Below, piece after piece: positions 23,859-30,707 of a stretch of DNA of 30,707 bases. The stretch is taken from the NCBI GenBank assembly GCA_036381495.1, contig DASVCS010000132.1:1-30707 (forward strand). The letters run 5' to 3'. The stretch comes from DASVCS01 sp036381495 (GTDB lineage: Bacteria; Gemmatimonadota; Gemmatimonadetes; Longimicrobiales; RSA9). The translations under genes and the position numbers were made by a program. The notes under the pieces were generated by a model, which worked only from the letters and a program-made list of their open reading frames with translations, made no database searches and had not been told where the DNA came from. Position 1 is the first letter of the stretch. The number at the start of each line of letters is the position of its first letter.

Positions 23859-24857
23859 ATGGCTGTGATCGCTCCAACCCGTCGCGAAGAATTCCCGAAC
23901 GGCTCGCGGGTGGAGCTGTACCACGGCGACTGCTTCACCGTCCTCGAGCAACTTGAGGAAGGCCGTTTCCACGCGATCATCACGGATCCGCCCTACGGAG
24001 TCCTCGAGTACACGCCGGAGCAGGTCGACAAGCTGCGCGCCGGGCGGGGCGGCGTCTGGCGCATTCCCCCGAGCTTCGATGGACACCGGCGGCGGCCGCT
24101 CCCCCGATTCACGGTTCTGAGCGAGGAGGACCTCGACGCGCTGGAGGCGTTCTTCGAGGCGTGGGCGCGCGCCGCGCTGCGTGTCCTGCGGCCCGGCGGC
24201 CATCTCGTGCTGGCGTCGAACACGTTGCTCGAGGACGTCGTGTTCCGCGCCGTGCGACGAGCCGGTTTCGAGAAGCGCGGTGTCCTGCATCGTCCGGTGA
24301 GCACGCTGCGCGGCGGCGACCGACCCAAGGGGGCCGAGTCCGTCTTCCCGGATGTCTCCGTGAGCCCGCGGAATCGGATCGAACCGTGGGGTTTGTTTCG
24401 CAAGCCGTTCGAGGGGACGGTCCGCGAGAACCTCGAACGTTGGGGCACGGGCGGGCTGCGGCGGATCTCGAAGCGGTCGCCGTTCACGGACCTGCTGGCG
24501 GACCTCCCGCTCGACTCGTCAAGGACACCCCGGGACGAGCGTGAGCTGGCCGATCATCCGTCGCTCAAGCCCCAGCAGTTGCTGCGTTACCTCGTCTGGG
24601 CGGCGCTGCCCGTGGGCGAAGGGGAGATCCTGGACCCGTTCATGGGCTCCGGCGCTCACATCGCGGCGGCGGCGGCGCTGGGGTACGACGCCGTGGGGAT
24701 CGAGATCGATGGCAAGTACTTCGAGCTGGCCCGCAGATCCATCCCGCTGCTGGCATCGCTGCCGCGGCGCGTCAACGGTTCGATGACCGGCGCTTCGACG
24801 GAGGGACCGGTGATCCCGGACGGCGACGAAGAGCAGCCACTGCGCCTATTCCGTTAG
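23859..24857 (+). CDS. DNA methyltransferase, probably N6-adenine, of a type II R-M system
   Basis: A 332-residue protein. The catalytic motif IV DPPYG is at 43-47, followed by a 100-residue segment with RVLRPGGHLVLASNTLLEDV, a variable recognition-type region (about 150-225), HPSLKPQQLLRYLVWAALP and the S-adenosylmethionine motif DPFMGSGAHIAAA at 259-271. The order catalytic motif, recognition region, SAM motif is that of the beta class. DPPY (rather than SPPY) favours adenine N6 methylation. Its partner is the convergent PD-ExK protein that ends 29 bp past its stop. It would protect the host's sites against that nuclease. The target sequence cannot be predicted. The ATG is supported by AGGA upstream. 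Confidence 0.88.
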   Translation: MAVIAPTRREEFPNGSRVELYHGDCFTVLEQLEEGRFHAIITDPPYGVLEYTPEQVDKLRAGRGGVWRIPPSFDGHRRRPLPRFTVLSEEDLDALEAFFEAWARAALRVLRPGGHLVLASNTLLEDVVFRAVRRAGFEKRGVLHRPVSTLRGGDRPKGAESVFPDVSVSPRNRIEPWGLFRKPFEGTVRENLERWGTGGLRRISKRSPFTDLLADLPLDSSRTPRDERELADHPSLKPQQLLRYLVWAALPVGEGEILDPFMGSGAHIAAAAALGYDAVGIEIDGKYFELARRSIPLLASLPRRVNGSMTGASTEGPVIPDGDEEQPLRLFR

Positions 24858-24886
24858 ACCGGGTGCTTGGACCCCGGTGGGCTCTC

Positions 24887-25486
24887 CTACGTGGGTTCTC
24901 GATAGATCCGGTTCTCCCGGAGCTTTTGGAGCCCGTTGCGGTTCGGGCTTGCCGTCGTCGTGCCGAACTCGCCGCGTGCGTTCCGTCGAAAATCGTCCAC
25001 CGTGAGCTTGGCGAGGAGGACCTCGACGATCCGCGTGGGTGCGCGGTCCCTCGCCGGCTCCGTCGTCGAATCGACCTCGTAGCGGAAGACACAAATCCAC
25101 GATGGCCTCGCTCCGTGCATGTCCACGGCGCCGCGGCCTCTCGTTGCCTTGATCTCGACACCTTCCTCTCCGGATTGAATCGAATCGTAAGGGTACATTC
25201 CGGCGGGAACGAGATCAGGGTGTCCGTTGTGGAAGCGGTTCTCCCTCAGAGCGCGAGAATGCGTGGCCAGTGCTGCCGTCAACGCATCGCTCAGAATGCC
25301 GCTGAACACGGCAGGACGCACGATCTCCTCGAGGCGGGGCAGGTTGCGTGCGAGGAGGGCGGTATTGATGTCGTAGAGGAGATCGTAGATGTCCTGGAGT
25401 GCCAGCCGGAAGTCACCCAGCCGGAGCTGGTACGGCAACTCCGCACCAGCATTGAACTCTCCCGCATTGGACTGTGCTCGCCGCAT
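24887..25486 (-). CDS. Putative type II restriction endonuclease (PD-ExK fold)
   Basis: A 199-residue protein. It contains an intact PD-(X)n-ExK nuclease signature: P90-D91 in NGHPDLVPAGMYPYD, then E111-I-K113 in GEEGVEIKATRG, 19 residues apart, which is normal for type II enzymes. Around it are LRENRFHNGHPDL and ARPSWICVFRYEVD (a core strand). The N-terminal 80 residues are helical. It lies tail-to-tail with a DNA methyltransferase, with only 29 bp between them, a classic restriction-modification layout. I do not recognise a named enzyme. The start is uncertain: the ATG at 25486 begins MRRAQSNAGEF without a good ribosome site, and the frame is open to an ATG at 25573. No controller protein is visible. 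Confidence 0.75.
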   Translation of the reverse strand: MRRAQSNAGEFNAGAELPYQLRLGDFRLALQDIYDLLYDINTALLARNLPRLEEIVRPAVFSGILSDALTAALATHSRALRENRFHNGHPDLVPAGMYPYDSIQSGEEGVEIKATRGRGAVDMHGARPSWICVFRYEVDSTTEPARDRAPTRIVEVLLAKLTVDDFRRNARGEFGTTTASPNRNGLQKLRENRIYREPT

Positions 25487-25565
25487 CGCGCGCTCGCGTT
25501 CGGGTCGTATGTGCGATGCTCCGGGCGGGCCGCGCCCCGGCCATCGCCGGCCCGCCCCTGCCCCG

Positions 25566-26969
25566 CTATGCAACCATCAGCATCGGCTCCTCGATGAAGT
25601 CCTTCAGCGTCTGGAGGAATCGGGCGCCGGTGGCGCCGTCGACGACCCTGTGGTCGCAGCTCATGGTCATGCGCATGCGCGGGCGGACGACGACGTCGCC
25701 GTCCATGACCACGGGCTTCTCCTCGACCCGGCCGACGGCGAGGATCGCGGCCTCGGGTGGGTTGATGATGGCGGTGAACTCTTCGATGCCGAACATCCCG
25801 AGGTTCGAGACGGAGAAGGTGGCGCCGGTGTACTCCTCGGGCTTGAGCTTCTTCTCGCGGGCGCGGCCGGCGAGCTCGCGGACCTCCTGCGCGATCTGGG
25901 CGACGCCCTTGCGGTCCGCATCGCGGATGACGGGCGTGATGAGTCCGTCCTCGACCGCCACCGCGACGCCGATGTGTACGCGGCGGTGGCGGCGGATCAC
26001 GGTCTCGGCCCAGGAGGCGTTGACTTCAGGGTGCCGGACGAGCGCGGCGGCGACGGCGCGGATGATGAAGTCGTTGATCGATGCCTTGATCCCCTGCGCT
26101 TCGAGCCGGGTGTTGACCCGTTCCCGCAGATCGAGCATGCGCCGCATGTCGGTCTCGATCGTGAGATAGAAGGTGGGGATCGGCCCGATCGAGGTGACCA
26201 GCCGCTTCGCGATCGTCTTCCGCATCTGCGTGACCGGGACCTCTTCCACCTCGACGCCGGGCGGTGCGGGTGGGGCGGCGGGTGCCGCGGGCGCCGCGGG
26301 CGCCGCCTCCGCGAGCGCGGCCTCGATGTCGCGCTTGGTGATCCGGCCGCCGGGACCCGTGCCCTGGACGGCGCCGAGCTCGACGCCGGCCTCCTCGGCC
26401 AGGCGCCGCGCGAGCGGCGATGCCTTGATCCGCCGGCCGTCCGGCGGGACCACGGCACGCTCGACGCGGCCGCCGGCGGCGCGTTCCGGCGCGGTCCCCG
26501 GCGGCACCGGCGTCGGCCGGCGGTCGGGCGACTCGACGGCCGCCTGCACCCCCGTGTCGGCCTGCGACTGCTCGGTCTCGTCCGACACCGCGAGGCCCGC
26601 AGCCGCCTCCCCCATTTCACGCTCGGCCGGCCCCTCCTCCGCCTTCGGTGTGGGCGCCCCCGTCGGCGGTGCGTGCGTGGGCTCGCCCGCGCCGGCCGGC
26701 GCTTCCGCCAGGATCCCGGAAATGTCCTCGTCCGGCTCGGCGATCACGCCAATGACCGCGCCGACCGGCGCCGTGCCGCCCTCATCGAGCAGCCACTGGC
26801 GGAGCACGCCCGAGCCGCGCGCCACCAGCTCCATCGTGGCCTTGTCGGTCTCGATCTCGGCCAGGACATCCCCTTCCTCGACCTGCTCGCCCTCCTGCTT
26901 CAACCGTCGGACGAGCTGCCCCTCCTCCATCGTGGGAGAGAGCGCCTCCATATGGACTTTGGTTGCCAT
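25566..26969 (-). CDS. pdhC: Pyruvate dehydrogenase E2, dihydrolipoamide acetyltransferase
   Basis: A 467-residue three-domain protein that transfers the acetyl group from E1 through its lipoyl arm to CoA. It has one lipoyl domain (1-80) with lipoyl Lys43 in IETDKATMEL, a long Pro/Ala/Glu linker, a peripheral-subunit-binding domain at about 181-219 (KASPLARRLAEEAGVELGAV, then TGPGGRITKRDI), a second Ala/Pro linker and the catalytic domain from about 245. The catalytic motif DHRVVDG, with H440 and D444, is near the C-terminus. A single lipoyl domain and the KASPLARRLAEE binding module are typical of pyruvate-type E2. The ATG at 26969 lies 21 bp after the pdhB stop, with GAGGCGAA upstream. Confidence 0.95.
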   Translation of the reverse strand: MATKVHMEALSPTMEEGQLVRRLKQEGEQVEEGDVLAEIETDKATMELVARGSGVLRQWLLDEGGTAPVGAVIGVIAEPDEDISGILAEAPAGAGEPTHAPPTGAPTPKAEEGPAEREMGEAAAGLAVSDETEQSQADTGVQAAVESPDRRPTPVPPGTAPERAAGGRVERAVVPPDGRRIKASPLARRLAEEAGVELGAVQGTGPGGRITKRDIEAALAEAAPAAPAAPAAPPAPPGVEVEEVPVTQMRKTIAKRLVTSIGPIPTFYLTIETDMRRMLDLRERVNTRLEAQGIKASINDFIIRAVAAALVRHPEVNASWAETVIRRHRRVHIGVAVAVEDGLITPVIRDADRKGVAQIAQEVRELAGRAREKKLKPEEYTGATFSVSNLGMFGIEEFTAIINPPEAAILAVGRVEEKPVVMDGDVVVRPRMRMTMSCDHRVVDGATGARFLQTLKDFIEEPMLMVA

Positions 26970-26990
26970 GGAATTCGCCTCAGCCTTCCC

Positions 26991-27971
26991 TCACCGGTAC
27001 AGCACCGCGTTGCACGCCTCGACCACCCGTTCGGCCGATGGCTTTGCCAGCTTTTCCAACCCCTTGGCGTACGGCATCGGGACATCGGCCTGCGTGACCC
27101 TCGCGACCGGCGCATCCAGGAAGTCGAACGCGTTCTCCTGGATGAGCGACGTGATCTCCGCGCCGATGCCGCCGAACGGCCAGCCTTCCTCGAGGTAGAC
27201 CGCGCGGTTCGTCTTCTTGATCGTGGCGAGGATCGCATCCATGTCGAGCGGACGGAGCGTACGCAGGTCGAGGACCTCGGCCTGGACGTCGTCTTTCTCG
27301 AGCATTGCCGCGGCCTGGAGCGCGATGTGCACCATCTTGCCGTGCACGATGATGCTGACATCGCTGCCCTCGCGCTTCACGTCCGCCACGCCGAGCGGGA
27401 TGACGAAGTCGTCGTCCTCCGGGACCTCTCCCTTCAGTGCGTAGAGCAGCTCACCCTCGAAGAAGGCGACGGGATCATCATCCCGGATCGCGGCCTTGAG
27501 CAGCCCCTTGGCATCCGCGGGGGTCGCCGGAGTGGCGATCTTGAGCCCGGGGAAGTGGGCGTACGGCGCTTCGAGCGCCTGCGAGTGCTGCGCCGAGAGC
27601 TGGAGCGCCGCACCCGTCGGACCCCGGAAGACGATCGGACATTTGAACTGGCCGGCCGTCATGTAGTACATCTTCGCGGCGCTGTTGAACACCTGATCCA
27701 TGGCCAGGATCGAGAAGTTGAAGGTCATGAACTCGATGACCGGCCGCAGCCCGACCATTGCGGCGCCGATTCCGACACCGGCAAAGCCCAGCTCGGTGAT
27801 CGGCGTGTCCACGACCCGCAGCTCGCCGAAGCGGTCGAGCAGCCCCTTCGAGACCTTGTACGCGCCGTTGTAGACCCCGACCTCCTCGCCCATGAGGAAG
27901 ACATCGGGATCCCGCTCCATCTCTTCAGCGAGCGCCTGGTTGAGCGCCTCGCGATATGTGATTACCGCCAT
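26991..27971 (-). CDS. pdhB: Pyruvate dehydrogenase E1 component, beta subunit
   Basis: A 326-residue protein. It is the beta chain of the thiamine-diphosphate-dependent alpha2beta2 E1. Recognisable segments are ITYREALNQALAEEMERDP, VFLMGEEVGVYNGAYKVSKG, VVDTPITELGFAGVGIGAAM (with the Glu that activates the thiamine ring), MTFNFSILAMDQVFNSAAK and EVLDLRTLRPLDMDAI. Length is typical. GGAG lies eight bases before the ATG. It follows pdhA after 98 bp, a gap that contains an 8-bp stem hairpin, and precedes pdhC by 21 bp. It should work in the multienzyme complex with the neighbouring genes. Confidence 0.96.
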   Translation of the reverse strand: MAVITYREALNQALAEEMERDPDVFLMGEEVGVYNGAYKVSKGLLDRFGELRVVDTPITELGFAGVGIGAAMVGLRPVIEFMTFNFSILAMDQVFNSAAKMYYMTAGQFKCPIVFRGPTGAALQLSAQHSQALEAPYAHFPGLKIATPATPADAKGLLKAAIRDDDPVAFFEGELLYALKGEVPEDDDFVIPLGVADVKREGSDVSIIVHGKMVHIALQAAAMLEKDDVQAEVLDLRTLRPLDMDAILATIKKTNRAVYLEEGWPFGGIGAEITSLIQENAFDFLDAPVARVTQADVPMPYAKGLEKLAKPSAERVVEACNAVLYR

Positions 27972-28024
27972 GACAATCGCTCCGATTGAAGGCTCCGCGC
28001 CGGCGACGCCGACGCCAGGCCAAC

Positions 28025-28049
28025 GCTCGGGCGAAGGCTGAGCCCGAGC
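28025..28049. repeat. Intergenic hairpin between pdhA and pdhB
   Basis: GCTCGGGC (28025-28032) and GCCCGAGC (28042-28049) form a perfect 8-bp stem with a 9-base loop. It may adjust expression or mRNA stability between the two subunit genes. There is no following U-tract on the transcript strand. Confidence 0.5.
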
Positions 28050-28069
28050 AACCGTCCGTAGCCTCCGCT

Positions 28070-29146
28070 TCAGCTTCTCCGATCAAAGAACATCAAGCCC
28101 CGCTCCGGCATCTGGGCGTAGACGTGTTCGTACAGCTCTTCCGGGCCGGGCTCGGGCGAGGCATCGGCGAATCCGGCCGCGTCGTTGACCTGATCGCGGA
28201 CCCTCTCATCCATCGCGTTCAACTCCTCTTCCGTGAGCATGGCGTGCTCGCGGAGCCGGTCGATGAACATGCGGATCGGGTCCTTCTGCTTGGCCTCCTC
28301 GACTTCCTCCTTCGTCCGGTAGACGCCGTGTACGGGGTCGGACATCGAGTGGCCCATGAAGCGGTAGCAGCGCGCCTCGATGAGCGTAGGGATGGATTCG
28401 GCGCGGGCGCGGTCGACGGCCTCCTGGATCGAGGCTCGCATGGCGAGCACGTCCATGCCGTCGGCGACCGCGGATGGCATGGCGTACGCGCACGCCTTCT
28501 GCGAGATGTCGTAGAGCGACGACGCGCGTTCCCACGCGGTGCCCATCCCGAAGCGGTTGTTCTCGACGATGTAGACGACCGGCAGCTTCCAGAGCGCGGC
28601 CATGTTGAGCGACTCGTGGAACGCGCCCTGGTTCACGGCGGCCTCGCCCATGAAGCAGACGCAGACGCGGTCTTCACCCCGGTACTTGATCGCCCAACCG
28701 ACGCCGGTCGCCATCGGGATCTGGCCGCCCACGATCCCCCAGCCGCCGAGAAAGTTGGTCTTGGCGCTGTAGAGGTGCATCGATCCGCCCTTCCCGCGTG
28801 AGCAGCCGTCGACGCGGCCGTAGAGCTCGGCCATGACCTCGCGCGGCGTCATCCCCTTGACAAGCGCCTGTACGTGCTCGCGGTAGGCCGTGATCACGTA
28901 GTCATCCGGCCGGAGCACGCTGAGCGCGCCGACCGCCACGGCCTCCTGGCCGATGTAGAGGTGGCAGAACCCGCCGATCTTGCCGATGGCGTACGCCTCG
29001 GCCGCTTTCTCCTCGAACCGGCGGCCCAGCAGCATCTGTTCGAGAAGTCCGTGCAGTTGCTCGCGCGAGAGGCCGCCGAGTTCTCGGCTCCCGTCGCGAC
29101 TCGGAGCCGCCCGCCCGGACTCTGCGGCCGTCGTCGTCTTGGCCAT
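28070..29146 (-). CDS. pdhA: Pyruvate dehydrogenase E1 component, alpha subunit
   Basis: A 358-residue alpha chain of thiamine-diphosphate E1: GGFCHLYIGQEAVAVGALSV near 58-77, RGKGGSMHLYS, LGGWGIVGGQIPMATGVGWA and YRFMGHSMSDP. The thiamine/Mg motif, usually GDGxxN...NN, reads GEAAVNQG (167-174) ... ENN (195-197), so Asp is replaced by Glu and the next Gly by Ala; the rest of the motif is intact. The active-site HSMSDP region is present. The ATG at 29146 is preferred to the in-frame GTG two codons upstream because GGAGGAG lies about seven bases before it. It begins the pdhA-pdhB-pdhC transcript. Confidence 0.95.
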   Translation of the reverse strand: MAKTTTAAESGRAAPSRDGSRELGGLSREQLHGLLEQMLLGRRFEEKAAEAYAIGKIGGFCHLYIGQEAVAVGALSVLRPDDYVITAYREHVQALVKGMTPREVMAELYGRVDGCSRGKGGSMHLYSAKTNFLGGWGIVGGQIPMATGVGWAIKYRGEDRVCVCFMGEAAVNQGAFHESLNMAALWKLPVVYIVENNRFGMGTAWERASSLYDISQKACAYAMPSAVADGMDVLAMRASIQEAVDRARAESIPTLIEARCYRFMGHSMSDPVHGVYRTKEEVEEAKQKDPIRMFIDRLREHAMLTEEELNAMDERVRDQVNDAAGFADASPEPGPEELYEHVYAQMPERGLMFFDRRS

Positions 29147-29152
29147 TGACAC

Positions 29153-29455
29153 TCTCCTCCATCCATCCCGTTCCGATCGCGCATCGCCCCGCCGCGGAGG
29201 ACGGGGCTGGATCGGTCCGGCTCACTCGATCCGTTGGTCTCGATGGTCACAGCGCCGTCGAGGCACTGAGATCATTGTGGACGCGCCGAGCCCGCACGCA
29301 GCCGCAATTGATAAAGAAATTCACGCGCGTGCGCGTGCGCGAACGGCTCGGCCGAACCTGGTGTCCGTCTCCCACCCACGCGGTGGGCGAACCCCGGAGC
29401 ATGAAACGGCGACTCGCGCGCGAGTGCGCACACCCGAACGCGCGCGGGTTTCCCG
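29153..29455. other. Spacer between lipA and pdhA, probable pdh promoter region
   Basis: No gene seen. A short hairpin (GCGGG/CCCGC, 3-base loop) overlaps the lipA stop at about 29445-29458 on the minus strand. An AT-richer patch at 29306-29323 (TTGATAAAGAAATTCA) stands out in the GC-rich spacer and is the likeliest place for a pdh promoter, but no pair of boxes with proper spacing convinced me. The alternating GCGCGTGCGC-type tract beside it could favour Z-DNA. Confidence 0.4.
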
Positions 29456-30616
29456 CTAGATCCCTGCCGCGCGCCGACGCGGCTCGAGCTGAACCAGCCC
29501 CGCGCCCGGATGAGCGGGACCGCCCGGTGTGACGACCTCCGCGGGCGCCGGTACATCGGCCTCGAGGATCTCCCGGATCTCTCCGGCGGCCCCCGCCTGC
29601 ACGACGCGCGCCTGCCGCTCGGCATGGTAGCTCGAGCGCACGAGCGGCCCCGCCTCGACGTGCGGGAACCCCAGTTCCTCCTCGCCGATCCGCTTCCACT
29701 CGGCGAACTCGTCCGGCGTGACCCACCGCGCGATCGGCGCGTGGTGCACGGAGGGACGCAGGTACTGGCCGAGCGTGACAATGTCCACCCCGGCCTTCCG
29801 GAGATCCACCAGCGCCTGGCGGATCTCGTCGCTGGCCTCGCCCAGCCCCAGGATCACGCCGGACTTCGTCCGCATGGTCGGGTCCATCCGCTTGGCCGCG
29901 CCCAGCAGCGAGATGCTGCGCCAGTACCGGCCGCCCGGCCGTGCCCACGGGTGCAGTCGTTCGACCGTCTCGAGGTTGTGGTTCAGGATGTCCGGCTGCG
30001 CCTCGACCACGACGCGCAGCGCATCCTCATCCCCCTTGAAGTCGGGGATCAACACCTCGACCGTGCACCCCGGCCGCGCCTCGCGGCACAGCCGGACCGT
30101 CTCCGCGAAGATCGCGGCGCCGCCATCCGCCAGCTCGTCCCGGTTCACGCTCGTGATGACGACGTGCTCGAGCTCGAGCTCCGCCACCGCTTCCGCGACG
30201 CGCCGCGGCTCATCCCAGTCCAGCTCCGTCGGCATGCCGTGCGCGATCGCGCAGTACTTGCACGCACGCGTACAGACGTCGCCGAGGATCAGGAACGTCG
30301 CCGTCCCCGCCTCCCAGCACTCGCCGATGTTCGGGCACCCCGCCTCCTCGCACACGGAGTGCAGCCGATGCCCGCGCATCAGCCCCTTGAGACGACGATA
30401 ATTCGGGCCGCCAGGCGAGCGCACCTTCAGCCACTCCGGCTTGCGCGCACCCATCGGCAGTGGCGCCTGCCCCTCGAGGACCGGAAGCCGGGCCGTGCCC
30501 TTCGACTTGACGGTCCCCGTATCCTTGTTCTTCGGCGCGTATCCCCGCGCCGTCTCGCGCTCGACGCTCATCCGCGTTTCGTCGGTTCTCGAAATTCGAA
30601 CCGGATTGTTGTGCAT
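29456..30616 (-). CDS. lipA: Lipoyl synthase
   Basis: A 386-residue radical SAM enzyme that inserts two sulfurs into octanoyl groups to make lipoyl, the cofactor of the E2 protein encoded nearby. The auxiliary cluster motif CEEAGCPNIGEC (C89, C94, C100) is followed by the radical SAM motif CTRACKYC (C115, C119, C122), MPTELDWDEP, VVITSVNRDELADGG, DILNHNLETVERL and the C-terminal RSSYHA serine motif. Both N- and C-terminal tails are longer than usual (most LipA are about 300 residues). The start is uncertain: the ATG at 30616 has AGGAG 14 bases upstream in the loop of a hairpin, the ATG at 30571 (MSVERE) has no ribosome site, and a TTG at 30664 lies in a putative operator. No lipB is in the window. 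Confidence 0.95.
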   Translation of the reverse strand: MHNNPVRISRTDETRMSVERETARGYAPKNKDTGTVKSKGTARLPVLEGQAPLPMGARKPEWLKVRSPGGPNYRRLKGLMRGHRLHSVCEEAGCPNIGECWEAGTATFLILGDVCTRACKYCAIAHGMPTELDWDEPRRVAEAVAELELEHVVITSVNRDELADGGAAIFAETVRLCREARPGCTVEVLIPDFKGDEDALRVVVEAQPDILNHNLETVERLHPWARPGGRYWRSISLLGAAKRMDPTMRTKSGVILGLGEASDEIRQALVDLRKAGVDIVTLGQYLRPSVHHAPIARWVTPDEFAEWKRIGEEELGFPHVEAGPLVRSSYHAERQARVVQAGAAGEIREILEADVPAPAEVVTPGGPAHPGAGLVQLEPRRRAAGI

Positions 30617-30618
30617 TA

Positions 30619-30648
30619 CCGGCCGGGCAACTCCTGTTCCCCGGCCGG
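30619..30648 (-). promoter_or_regulatory. Hairpin presenting the lipA ribosome site in its loop
   Basis: CCGGCCGGG and CCCGGCCGG form a perfect 9-bp stem around a 12-base loop containing AGGAG. The stem ends two bases before the ATG at 30616, so the structure would bring the ribosome site closer to the start than the 14-base linear distance. Confidence 0.5.
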
Positions 30649-30657
30649 CCCGGTTTG

Positions 30658-30673
30658 GATACAATTCTGTATC
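30658..30673. promoter_or_regulatory. Candidate operator of lipA
   Basis: GATACAATTCTGTATC: perfect 6-bp arms GATACA/TGTATC with a 4-base centre, in an otherwise very GC-rich region. It directly adjoins the proposed -10 box (30674-30679), an arrangement fitting a dimeric repressor at the transcription start. The regulator is unknown. Confidence 0.5.
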
Positions 30674-30702
30674 AACTTACGCCGTCGGACCGGCACCGGC
30701 AA
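30674..30702 (-). promoter_or_regulatory. Candidate lipA promoter
   Basis: On the minus strand, TTGCCG (30697-30702), a 17-base spacer and TAAGTT (30674-30679). The start would fall within the GATACA inverted repeat, giving a leader of about 50 bases. Confidence 0.5.
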
Positions 30703-30707
30703 CTCGG

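Noticed and set aside
29320..29345. Alternating purine-pyrimidine tract (GCGCGTGCGCGTGCGC type) as a CRISPR or tandem repeat
   Set aside because: Too short and irregular for either; noted only as a possible Z-DNA-prone tract.

Overview
The window is GC-rich bacterial chromosome (roughly two-thirds G+C or more, with G/C-ending codons) carrying housekeeping genes rather than a plasmid or prophage. Gene content and style (pyruvate dehydrogenase genes beside lipA, an HD-GYP protein, lipoproteins with short lipoboxes, a SirB1-like protein, G-rich low-complexity spacers) fit a Gram-negative-type lineage such as Gemmatimonadota. That placement is tentative, because there is no rRNA gene or other marker. 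I see no tRNA, rRNA or CRISPR array.

Layout. 1-4362: a large SARP/BTAD-type ATPase regulator (minus strand, cut by the left edge), divergent from an AraC-type regulator. 4415-5840: a membrane HD-GYP phosphodiesterase whose 5' part has a different base composition, preceded by a possible 25-codon membrane peptide. 5841-6947: about 1.1 kb with no convincing gene. 6948-12852: a SWIM zinc-finger protein, a large uncharacterised protein, a GH3 glycosidase and a DUF155/RMD1 protein. These are interspersed with three copies (plus one decayed copy) of a 97-bp CTAG-bounded inverted-repeat element that supplies TAG stop codons. 12858-17202: a truncated csaA remnant, then a minus-strand cluster (zinc ribbon, NTF2-like, SirB1-like, YgfZ, divergent Nramp transporter). 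17505-19137: a small coiled-coil protein and selD. The selD frame contains an in-frame UGA at the catalytic position followed by a SECIS-like hairpin, so it is read as a selenoprotein and the organism should make selenocysteine. 19260-21780: a lipoprotein, a low-complexity G4/hairpin spacer and lpdA (E3). 22135-25486: a subtilase remnant, a propeller lipoprotein and a convergent restriction-modification pair. 25566-30616: pdhC, pdhB, pdhA and lipA.

How the genes work together. lipA makes the lipoyl cofactor for the E2 protein. E1 alpha, E1 beta, E2 and E3 together form pyruvate dehydrogenase. The E3 gene is separated from E2 by a 3.8-kb accessory island holding the restriction-modification system. 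Several promoters share a TTGNCN-like -35 and a TAACTT-like -10. The most unusual items are the selenocysteine SelD, the 97-bp element family that brackets an unrecognised defence-like gene, and the restriction-modification island inside the PDH locus.
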